This document shows positions 54,944 to 64,000 of a stretch of 64,000 nt of DNA, piece by piece (positions within the stretch are counted from its first letter, which is position 1; each line of letters starts with the position of its first letter). Source of the DNA: Cylindrodendrum hubeiense (taxonomy: Eukaryota; Ascomycota; Sordariomycetes; Hypocreales; Nectriaceae); NCBI GenBank assembly GCA_014621425.1, contig JAANBB010000056.1, positions 1 to 64,000 on the forward strand, written 5' to 3'. Under the pieces are notes generated by a model. That model saw only the letters and a program-made list of their open reading frames with translations, made no database searches and was not told where the DNA came from. The position numbers and the translations under genes were made by a program.

Positions 54944-56191
54944 CTAATTGCCTCCCATCTCATACACCTTTCCATCTGTATCAGCCCGTGGTCTGTTCTC
55001 AGGTGGCCTGACCTCAATTGGTCTCTCATTTCCAAGCAGTTCAGCCGGACGCTCACCGGTTTCAATCTCATGGGTCCTGTTTCCAATAATGGTTTGGGGT
55101 TGTACCAGAGGAGAAACGCTTTTAACTGCTTGATATTCCTTCTTTGTTTCTGCCTGACGTTCAATGTTTTCCACCTCATGCACCCCTCCTGCAGTTGATG
55201 CAGGAGGTTTTACCTCAGGTACCATTCGGGTATCTTCTTTTTCTTGAGGCATCTGCGATGTCCCAGCACCATTTGGCCTCACCCGATTCCTTCGCCGGAG
55301 AAATAAGAACAGTCCTATCAGACCAGCGATCCCTAAGACAGGGAGAAGGACCCCAAGTATGATCTTACCATCCTTTGAAAGTCCAGATGGAGCAGGATGG
55401 CCATCAGCGCTACCAGTTGATGATGTATCCGAAGCTATAGTTGAGGAAATAACTTCAGAGCCGGCGTCAGAATCCGATGCAGAGGAGCCTGCACCATTGG
55501 TTCGAGCAGCCAACGGTGGATTGATGATGTATGTTGTGGTTGTCTCTTGACAGCCCCAGGACGTCAGCTTGGATGGATCATCACTAGCTGTTTGTCGGAC
55601 AAATGCTACACAGCGTGAAGACGCTCCGTAGGTGCTGGAGTTTTCTTCAATATTAACCGACTTTTTCCGGTAACAAATATGTGGAAACCAACCAATGCAT
55701 TATTGGAGTACGCGTGCAGCGAGAGCTTGGAGTGCCGCCGCAATACGCTGCCCCAGCATCCTCGCAAGTAGCAGGGACGTAGCAAACCTCTGTATCACAA
55801 CAGCCCCAAGATTTTCCGCCTAGGGGGGTACTGCAAGTGGATGTTCCGGGACAATATATAGAGTAGTCTATTTAAGGATGACGGAAAATTAGTGTCTGAA
55901 CTAGGATTTAAGAGCGTTTATGAAAATCTCACTCACTTTCGTTTTCGTTGAAGTAGCCGCAGATTTGGGCCTCGGTCGGTTCATCATCTCGCCTCAAGAC
56001 TGGTGCCGCAGTGACACGCCCTTGCAATGCCTCTATGTCGTGTATGGACATCGCGTTGACTGCAGTTGACGAGTGTGATGAATTGCGATAACACACCTGA
56101 CGTACTGCTTACAATGGACTTTACTTGAATATTGCCATAAGCGCAACGACAGGGAACGGACGGAAAGGATGAAGTGGGAGGTGCAGGACAT
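54944..56191 (-). CDS. Cys-rich single-pass membrane protein, fungal surface type
   Basis: Supported exons are 55867-55693 and 55634-54944, preceded by 56059/56051-55937; introns are GTGAGT..TAG (69 bases) and GTTGGT..CAG (58 bases). A first exon at 56191-56125 (ATG at 56191) fits in phase and gives 351 residues; without it the ATG at 56051 gives 326. The outer part is Cys-rich (ICGYF, YCPGTSTC, WGCCDTEVC, YCGGTPSSRC, SWGCQ), then Ser/Thr/Ala-rich, then one membrane helix (IILGVLLPVLGIAGLIGLFLF) with a basic stop RRRNR and a polar tail. This layout is typical of fungal cell-surface sensor-like or adhesin-like proteins. A clear signal peptide is not visible, so the N-terminus is uncertain. Confidence 0.65.
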
Positions 56192-56872
56192 ATTTACCAA
56201 ACTTCGAGCTGTAGGTCATGTGAGGGGAGCCACCCACACAGCAACTTCCGAGACATATGGAACTTTCCGCTACACCAATAAAATTACTTGAGAATGAGCT
56301 ATGAGCGCCATCGTCCCTCGCCCCGCCTATTAAATGGCCCTTAATCGACGCCACTTTGAAGCTTGGAGGAATGCAAGAAAAGCTTGCAATACTGAAAGGT
56401 CTTGATAGGGTGCGATTGGTGAGTGGTGCGGAAGACGGGACGATTTGAGGGAACACGGATCCGGTGCACTGGATTCGTGAATGAAACACGATCATCAAAT
56501 ATCCCCATGCGGCATATCTTGCGCGCTCTTAGTTTTGAAAAATGTATCTCATCAGTCACACCGGAACGAGGTACCATCAGTTACCTGATGATAACATTGC
56601 TGATAGTCAGATCCAGACAAATTACCCACCCTACAGACCATTACTTTCCACCTACACAGCACTGTGAGGTGATCCAGTATTTGAAAGTTAGAGTGACATC
56701 GAATCTGGGGAGAGTCAAGTTCCACAGACTACTTTGCAAATGTGTAAGCTATTTGTGAACTACGGAGTAATTGCACCGATCACATGGTACGATCAAGCCC
56801 TAAAACAATAAATCAAATATGTGGTAAATAACTGCATTAGTAAATTTCGACCTACAAAGCATGCTATTTGAT
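56192..56872. other. Intergenic, same-strand spacer
   Basis: 681 bases between the NLR stop at 56873 and the membrane-protein start. Open frames here lack domains. It should hold the membrane-protein promoter. Confidence 0.4.
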
Positions 56873-59800
56873 TCAGGAGCCAGTTCGTGCTAGCTCTATT
56901 GACTTATCTAGTATCTTGACGACTTTCGAATGCCCTTTGCGTTTTGCCACAGTTATCGCCGTGTCTCCATTCTTGTCCACGAGGCTCGCATCCGCACCAG
57001 CCTCTGCCAGAATAGTCACCACTCTCTCATTACCCTGACTGGATGGCCAGAACAGAGGTGATCTCCCAGAGATTGATGTAGAGTTGATGTTCACATCCGT
57101 CCTTCGCGCAAGAATTTGGACGACTGCTTCGTGTTCATTCGTCGCTGCGATCCATAAGGGGGTTACCTTCCTGATATTCTGCACATCTGACTCAGCTCCT
57201 GCATAGAGGAGCTGTTCGATGCATGAAACGTCCCCTTTTCTCGCTGCATTGTAAAACTTTGCGACACAACGCAATTCGTCTCTGATGGGGATGAGGTTAT
57301 TCTCAGATAAGAATTCCAGAACCTCGCTCTGACCGCACGTTGCCGCAGCCTTCGCCACCTCCTCTGTAATGGTGATCTGGTCTCCTCTTCGGTCAAGAAG
57401 CAGGGCCATCATTCTATTACCATTTCCTTCATTTCCAGCTGCAGCTTTCATCACCTCTTCTGTGATAGTGATCTCATCCCCTCGTCGGTCGAGAAGTAGT
57501 GTTATTATCTCTTCGCCATCCCAGCCATTTCCTACTGCAGCTTTCACTACCTCTTCTGTAATGGTGATCTTGTCCCCTCGTCGGTTAAGTAGAAACTCTA
57601 TTACCTCTTTTCTATTTCCAGCCGCAGCTTTCACCACCTCTTCTGTGATAGTGATCTCGTTTCCTCCGTGATCAAGAAGCAGTGCTATGACCTCTTTGTT
57701 ATTTCTTGCTGCAGTCTTCAATACCTCCTCTGTGATGGTGATCTCATCTCCTCGTCGGTCAAGAAGTAATGCAACTATCTCTTCACCACCCCGTCTATTT
57801 CCTACTGCAGCTTTCACTACGTCTTCTGTAATAGTGATCTCTTCCCCTCGTTGGTTAAGAAGCAGTGCCATTACCTCTTGATCATTTCTTGCTGCAGCTT
57901 TCAATACCTCCTCCGTAATCGTGATCTCATTTCCTCGCTGTTCAAGAAGAAGTGCCATCACCTCTTGATTATTCCCTGCTGCAGCCTTCAATACCTCCTC
58001 CGTAATCGTGATCTCATTTCGCTGTTGGGCAAGAAGCAGCGCCATCACCTCTTTACCATTCCAGGGATTTCTTGCTGCAGCTTTTACTACCTCCTCCGTG
58101 ACGGCGATCTCGGTTCCTCGCTGGCCAAGAAGCAGTGCTGTGAACTCTTTGGCTTTACTATTCTGAATCCTCACCGCAGCCTGTATCACTGATGTAGTTA
58201 CTTTTGCCCCTAAGCCTAACAGGGAAGAAGCAATATCTGTATTTTCCAACTGAACAGCGAATGCCAGTGGGGACATAAGGGAATCATCGACGTAATTAAT
58301 CAAACGGATCAAAGCTCCTACCTCATAATGCTTATCATCTGGATGAGAGATATAATCCACTAGAGCAGGAACCCCCCACAACGCCGCAATATGCAAGATA
58401 GAGAAATTTGGCGGAATTATGGACCATAAATCGTGTAGGTGACGATATGATGTCAACCAGTTCTCACGGCACGGAGAATTGATTGCGAACAGCTCTGTTT
58501 GCGAAGCCTTGACCTTGAAACTCGACTGCGCCATGCGTGCATGATTGATCCAATATTGAGTTACATACTTCGTGAAGTGGAAATGCGATCCTTTACTTTC
58601 ATGGAACTGCTCAATGAGGAGATCAATGCAGCGATAGGCAAGGTGAGCATGTGCTTCGAGCTCGTTGATGAAGTATCCAGCCGATGCCCCCGCTAAAAAG
58701 TCCTTCACGGATTGATGCAGTAATAGCACTTTATCGTCCTGGACGATAACCATTAAGCGACAGGAAGCAACTTGCTCACGTGTAAACTGTATCCGAGTAT
58801 CCAAATCTCCCTCATCCTGGTGTAGTTGGCAGGCCTCAGAGACCTCTAACACACTCAGTGGCCGCAGACAAACCGCAATAAAGCTCAAAATGCGTTGGAC
58901 CCGAGCCAAGTCCCGTTGTTCAAGCATCTTTAAAATCCTCTTGTACAATGAATGAAGTCCTTTAGGTATGCCCTGGAGGACTTGGACTGCGTCCTTCGAA
59001 GGGATATGCTCGAGCTCGTTGCAAGCTAGGCCAACCCAGAGGAAAGTACACTCGGCTTTATCTCTGAGAATGTTACCGATTTGTGTTTTGACTTTTTTTG
59101 TGTAGTGCTTTTTTGTGGCAAGGTCTTCAATTCTTTGCTGAATACATCGATCAATGTCTTGCTTCGCTTCGGCGAAGGAAGCCAAGTCCTTATTCGTGAA
59201 TCCTTCTAAGTATTCGCAGATCTCGGGATACGGCCGACTGGTAACCAATATTCGGATGTTCGATGGGACATTTTGGCTTTGAAATGTTTCTTGTAACTGT
59301 CGCAACAGGGTCTCTTGCGATTCCCCATCACACTCATCCAACGCGTCGATGATACAGTATTTTCGTCCGGTGTTCTCATCCGCCGCAACCGCCATGAAAA
59401 TGGTCCAAAGAGCGTCAAATGATTCAAACATATCAGCCCCACGCTCGGAATACTTCGGTATGAAGTAGCTGAGAAGCACTGGGTGTTGTTGGACAAGTTG
59501 AAGGAGCAGGCCTCTGAGGATTGATGTGGCCGTCTTTCTTGTATCGAAGCTCGAGTCGCAAAAGAAGTACGCGAGAGTCATTTGATCCGTGGCGGTAAAA
59601 GCCGTCAACAGCTCTTCGGTAAGAAATATTGCCATGGTGGATTTTCCTATCCCCGGGTTTCCATGGAACCAAAGGACATGGGACGACTGATTTGCTGCGT
59701 CAGCCGCCTTACCGGGACAAAACCAGGCCGTAAGCTCCTCAGTCTGAATTATCCACTCGCAGGTTCCCTGAGCGCGGTTTCCTTTCTTGCGTTTCAAGGC

Positions 59801-61329
59801 CCTCCTGTCATCGGATGGATCGGTCAGGAAGAGGTCGCGTAAGCAGTTGCGGGATACGGGCGTCTCCACTATGTCATCTTGAGTTTAAACTTAGTAGGAA
59901 TAATTAAATCCATTGCATCGCCTATTACGTACAATTTGTCGTGACCTGAATGCGATTGCGCACTGTTAATGCTCTTTGAGCCAGGCCCTTCAGTCTCTCG
60001 CAAACATTGGCATATTCGTGATCTTGAGGCCCAAACTTAACCATATTAAAGTGTGTGCGGGCAATGGCACAAATATGCTCTGGACCGTCTTCCCAATAAC
60101 GGCAATGTGTGGCTGACGATTTTGTGACTAGAATAGCAAGCGGTCCTTTCATCTCCAAGCGTCCATTTATGTCCTGGTTTTGTTAGTATACTCTATCTAA
60201 AGGTAAAATACTGGCATACCATTTGCGCGGTAGGTGACTTGAGTGTTTCGTAGAAACAGAAAACTTCTGAATGATCCTTATCGCCCAGCGCACCAGGGAA
60301 CTGTCTTTGTTGAATGGTGAGTACTTGCGAGTTAATGTGACTAATCGACTCGATTAGGAATCGGTTTGGCCCGTTCGCAGCTATCAAGAGAAGCGAGTTG
60401 ATATCCATGCCGGCGTGCGGAACTCCAAAGAAAACGATCCCATACACAGCTCGAATGAGGTTGTGGTCGTCTGCATTATTCGAATTCGATAGCGCAATGA
60501 GGGTCTATGGTACATATTATTATTTAGAACCAAGAGCTTTTGAGTATCCTACCTGCTTCGCGATTAGCCCCCCAAGGCTGTGGGCGATCAGAATGATGGG
60601 TTTCCTCGTTGAAGCGGTAGCGAGCGCAAGGAGACTGTGATGAAACATTGTTGCAAGATCCTCTATGTTTTGCATATTCTCGCTTCCTGCGACACATGAT
60701 TCATATCCGTAGACCATTACCCGCGCAATTGGCTGGCCGGTGTTTTTCGAGATGAGGTCGTACGGAAGAGAGTCACGCAGCCACATATGGTCACCACCCT
60801 TCTCTTTAAACGACCCAAAAGCATGGCTACCAAGACCGGATAGTGCAATAACACTAAATTTATTAGTATGGAAATATTCCGTTCACTTGTCTACACACTC
60901 AATCTTGTGGTCGTCCGGTGACGGAGTATAGAGCGTAGTGATACCGAGGAAATCTTTGTCGAGCGATAAGTATTGGTCACGAGTGACCTCGTCATCGGAC
61001 AGCGTTGGCAGTATGAGCCGCTCGTTCTGGTAACCTCTGGGAGAGAGTGGGAGGTCACGGAAGACAATCGTCGCTGTCTGGGAAGAATTGTGTATCTCTT
61101 GGGCCAGAGACTTGACAACGGGGATAGCTTTCTTATGATCTGCTAAGAAATTTTGCAATTGTTTCAGGTCCCAGTTAAGGGGTACGCCAACGACCCGGAA
61201 TGTATTGTGATCTTTTAAGGTCTCCTTCGATTTCCCCCTTCCAGAAACCCAGTGCCACACGGCAAACAGGGTTAATATCGCAATGATAACCAGGAGGCCA
61301 GTATGATCGGGCAAGCAAATCCTTTCCAT
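56873..61329 (-). CDS. NLR-like protein: lipase-like hydrolase - NACHT - tandem repeats - ankyrin
   Basis: Five exons (61329-60899, 60853-60553, 60504-60220, 60173-59933, 59877-56873) give 1420 residues. The start carries a membrane segment (LLVIIAILTLFAVWHWV, residues 12-28). An alpha/beta-hydrolase domain follows: VIALSGLGSHAFGSF and the nucleophile elbow AHSLGG (near 231), VFFGVPHAG, and SPTAQM at an exon end. The NACHT core has GNPGIGKST (near 492) and CIIDALDEC (near 597), then LVTSRPYPE. Residues about 995-1265 are nine near-identical 29/32-residue repeats around EITITEEVVKAAA, and the end has ankyrin repeats (TPLWIAATNEHEAVVQIL, GDTAITVAKRKGHSKVVKIL). The large last exon does not begin with an ATG, which supports one fused gene. 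Fungal lipase-NLRs are candidate self/non-self sensors with a hydrolase effector. Confidence 0.9.
57320..58146 (-). repeat. Nine high-identity 87/96-bp coding repeats
   Basis: Units contain (V/I)(M/I)ALLL..RG(D/N)EITITEEV(V/L)KAAAGN and differ mainly by a three-residue insert (as in NRRGGEE against NNQE). The DNA of the units is strongly similar, so they were recently amplified or homogenised. Confidence 0.9.
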
Positions 61330-62306
61330 GACGGGGGCCGCTTAGGCTTAGGTGAGTTCTTTGAAGCTCACTGTGGAGCCGACCTAGTGGCAGATGCAGT
61401 GGCAGGGCGCCGTTTGACTGTTGATCGCCGAGGAAGGCTGAGAGGTGTTGTACTTTTGTGATGACAATTCAACTAAAAGTCTAATGAAAGAAGAGAAGAA
61501 ATTTTCAAGCCGTGAATGAGCGGGGACGAGGGAATAAGGCATATCATAAGGCGAGTGGCTGCCTCGTGCGGCTGAGATTTGTGCAACCAATAGCAGCCAT
61601 AGCAAAATCCTGCCGATGGATGGGACCAGAACAACGCTGACCACACGATGAACATGATAGTAACCACTAAGCGGCACGGAAGTGCAACATTGATCAGCCC
61701 AGGAGGAGAAACGGTCGATCTAGTACGGTCCGTCACTTAGCGCCACTTTCCCTCTCTCAAACCCGTACGGTGATCCTTCATAGCGATTAGGATGAGGCAT
61801 ATTAGGCGCCACCCACCAAAATAGACGCATTTTGCTGAAAGGGGAACTGTTTGGGCCGGAAGCACTCTGTGTGAAGCTGCCTGCGTCGTTGGGATTTCGC
61901 CAAGACATTCATCCGAAATTGATAAATACTTCGATGCCTGGGGCATGAGTCTACCATCGCCGTAATAATCTCTGTCAGCGATTTTCATATATGTGTTGGT
62001 CGTTATCGTCTTAGACAGAGGGATTGTATTTCAGGACTATGCCCGCATCTTCTCGCCCTAAACTCGTCAAGGTTAAACCCAACTCCGGAGTCAGATCCGT
62101 CTTCCTTGACTATATTTCTCTAGGAAAAGGTTGCTGCATAAATTCTCACCGACCATTAATGAGATATCTTGATTCAGAGGCTCGTACTGTTATAACATGA
62201 TATACTGTACACGAATGAATAAAACTGGGCCTTGCTTCCCTGAATTATTTAAACAGTGTCAACCCATACTTCCTATTTCTTCACACACCGGAAAGGGGAA
62301 AAAAAC
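61330..62306. other. Divergent intergenic region (1 kb)
   Basis: Promoter region of the NLR (minus) and the kinase-like gene (plus). Minus-strand open frames at 61384-61988 have no domain. TTATTTAAACAG lies about 60 bases before the kinase ATG. Confidence 0.45.
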
Positions 62307-63770
62307 ATGACTCAAATCGATGGTGACCATATGCTCGACGAGCAAAGCATCCCAACGCGCGCAAATCCAGAGCTTGATCTGGCAAACGAAGATGACGACT
62401 TTTTAAAGGAGATAGATCCAGAGCTTTATCGATCAGACGAGGATGATGATTCTTTGGAGGATTTTGCGGATGTTCTCGCGACGGTGAATCTGGAGCTACT
62501 ACCAGAGCTCGGAGCAACAGTCCGCCAAAGGCTCGATTCTGGCGTTGAGCACGAACACCCAGTTGTCGGAAAGCCTATGAATGGATCATACAACATTCTT
62601 TTCCCTCTCGACTTCGGCGATGGCATTCGTTGGCTGCTCAAAATACCTATCAATGGAGTGGAGGGGAAGTGGGATCAGATGTCAGCTGCGTCCTTGACAG
62701 CAGAAGCGAACACGATGCGCATGTTGAAGCGCGATACTACGATCCCATTACCTGAAGTTTTCGACTTTTCTTCAACTACAGAAAACAAAATCGGATGTCC
62801 CTATATTCTCATGTCGCACGTTTCTGGCCTACCCTTGTACGACGTCTGGTTCGGGCATCATTTGAGTGGCGTCGACCCCGAGACTCTCCGCTTACGTCGA
62901 ATCCGTATCTTGGATGGCATTGCTTCTGCGATGGTGCAACTTGAGCCATACTCATTTGAGACTGGTGGGTCGCCCTTATTCGATCTTGATGGGTTCTCTG
63001 TGGGTGTCGGTCCGATGCGGCAGCTTGATCAGCAAGCTATGCTCGACCGTCGGTGTATCCACGAGGATGCAAGTTGTGATCCCCTGTATGCTGAAAAAGC
63101 TCCCATATCGGATCCGGAGAAATTCTACACATTCCTACTCAACCTGCACGCTAAATCGAACCCATCCAATGCCGGCGAGAACGCTCTCCTCAACCAGATG
63201 ATCAGTTGGATACCTGAACCGAACAGCTTGAAGCCATTCGTTTTAGCGCATCCGGATTTCGATGTACAAAACATCTTAGTCTCTGAAGATGGCCAGATCG
63301 AAGGAATTATTGACTGGGATGGTGTTGTTGCAGTGCCTCGCAGCATTGGAAATGAAAGATACCCAGGATGGCTCACCCGAGACTGGGATCCTCTTATGTA
63401 CGGGTACGAGGAGTCAATGGATGAGGGTGTAGAGCCGGCAGGTCTTTGGGAGGATTCCCCAGACACGCTTAAGTACTATCGCGCCGTCTACCGTCAGTCC
63501 ATACTGAAGGCTAAGGGGTGTGACAAGCTATCTCTGGGCACCACCCGGATGTCTCTTATCGCGGAAAATCTCGCCATCGCAGCAGATGATCCCGCGTGTC
63601 GGATTCATATCCTGCTCAAGATGGTGGGGGGGATTTTTGGGATTATTGACGATGAAGCAGTACTGAAATGTTTCGACCTAATCGAAGCGTTCACTGAAGA
63701 TGAGGTTGATGAGTTGGAGGTTGCGGCTCTGCAGGACGGCTTCAAGAGGATGTTGGAGATGGATTTGTAA
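62307..63770 (+). CDS. Aminoglycoside phosphotransferase-like (APH) kinase-fold protein
   Basis: A single exon of 487 residues from the ATG at 62307; the frame extends upward only through non-ATG codons. After an acidic N-terminus with two related segments (NPELDLANEDDDFLKEI, DPELYRSDEDDDSLEDF) comes the kinase fold: GSYNILFPLDF and WLLKIPI (lysine), LTAEANTMRML, YILMSHVSGLPLYDVW. The Brenner-type catalytic loop is HPDFDVQN (near residue 314), and the metal aspartate is in GIIDWDG. Fungal members of this family are very numerous; they likely phosphorylate small molecules, and few are characterised. Aminoglycoside resistance should not be assumed. Confidence 0.88.
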   Translation: MTQIDGDHMLDEQSIPTRANPELDLANEDDDFLKEIDPELYRSDEDDDSLEDFADVLATVNLELLPELGATVRQRLDSGVEHEHPVVGKPMNGSYNILFPLDFGDGIRWLLKIPINGVEGKWDQMSAASLTAEANTMRMLKRDTTIPLPEVFDFSSTTENKIGCPYILMSHVSGLPLYDVWFGHHLSGVDPETLRLRRIRILDGIASAMVQLEPYSFETGGSPLFDLDGFSVGVGPMRQLDQQAMLDRRCIHEDASCDPLYAEKAPISDPEKFYTFLLNLHAKSNPSNAGENALLNQMISWIPEPNSLKPFVLAHPDFDVQNILVSEDGQIEGIIDWDGVVAVPRSIGNERYPGWLTRDWDPLMYGYEESMDEGVEPAGLWEDSPDTLKYYRAVYRQSILKAKGCDKLSLGTTRMSLIAENLAIAADDPACRIHILLKMVGGIFGIIDDEAVLKCFDLIEAFTEDEVDELEVAALQDGFKRMLEMDL

Positions 63771-64000
63771 TTAATTGAGTTGTCACAGAATAGACTGGGG
63801 AAAGTAGGATTCGAAAATCTTCTTGTGCAGAGTGATTTATTTACATGCAGAATGTGACAATTATGATGCGTCGTCAATTCATGGCCTGCGTTGGGCTAGT
63901 GGCGTGAATTTTGGATGATGTTGAACCCCGGATGTCGTTGATCGACAGCCTACGCGCCCGAGACTAGCCACGGGAGCCCCAATCCTCCCAAGTAAAAAAG
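63771..64000. other. 3' flank of the kinase-like gene
   Basis: 230 bases to the window edge; nothing recognised. Confidence 0.4.

Noticed and set aside
55635..55720. Apparent frameshift in the Cys-rich membrane protein
   Set aside because: A 58-base intron (GTTGGT..CCAG, 55692-55635) explains the frame change and keeps the cysteine pattern; exon lengths then sum to whole codons.
56873..59869. A separate NACHT-ankyrin gene starting at 59869
   Set aside because: The first codon there is GTG, and a 55-base intron joins it in frame to the hydrolase exons, so one gene is the better model.
1..64000. CRISPR arrays, bacterial operons, tRNA and rRNA genes
   Set aside because: No direct-repeat/spacer pattern, no Shine-Dalgarno organisation, and no A/B-box or rRNA sequence could be recognised; the genome is eukaryotic.

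Overview
The window is nuclear DNA of a filamentous ascomycete (Pezizomycotina). Most genes are split by short introns of 45-80 bases with GT..AG borders and CTRAY/TNA-type branch points. The proteins belong to families typical of such fungi: Zn(II)2Cys6 regulators, NACHT/STAND proteins, DUF6536 membrane proteins, Fur-type NCS1 permeases and HAM1-like lipid-binding proteins. I cannot fix the order or genus. There are 23 protein-coding genes, one cut by the left edge. I saw no tRNA, rRNA, CRISPR array or intact transposon.

Left block (1 to about 19 kb, GC-rich, mostly housekeeping): the tail of an aldo-keto reductase; a repeat-bearing nuclear-type protein with PCNA-box-like motifs; a RING/SUMO-interacting ubiquitin-ligase-like gene with a one-base frameshift; the spliceosomal U-box/WD40 ligase gene prp19; an OHCU decarboxylase of ureide (urate) breakdown; a conserved fungal protein of unknown role; a 3.2-kb gene-free tract full of minisatellites; a HAM1/BPI-like protein; a two-domain acyl-CoA thioesterase-like protein; and an unknown 331-residue protein.

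Middle block (20 to 46 kb, accessory): a DUF6536 membrane protein with an internal duplication, then a run that looks like a catabolic cluster. The run holds a flavin monooxygenase (FMO), a salicylate-hydroxylase-type FAD monooxygenase, a Zn2Cys6 regulator, a hydantoinase/oxoprolinase-DUF917 fusion, an NCS1 permease divergent from it, a MOSC-flavodoxin reductase-ferredoxin fusion, and a second Zn2Cys6 regulator. An SDR and an ATF/CREB-type bZIP follow. The likely logic is import of a small N-heterocycle by the permease, hydroxylation by one or two flavoenzymes, ring opening by the hydantoinase-type protein, and control by the two regulators. The substrate is not readable from sequence. The 638-base divergent promoter between permease and hydantoinase carries a 114-base-spaced direct repeat and a CGG-N4-CCG palindrome.

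Right block (46 to 64 kb): a 4.8-kb gene desert, then two NACHT (NLR-like) genes on either side of a Cys-rich single-pass membrane protein. One NLR is a lipase-like hydrolase-NACHT-repeat-ankyrin protein with about nine near-identical repeats. An aminoglycoside-phosphotransferase-like kinase gene follows. This resembles a non-self-recognition or immunity-type neighbourhood.

Gene models were built by hand from splice sites. Summed exon lengths were checked for divisibility by three, and all multi-exon models close except the frameshifted ligase.
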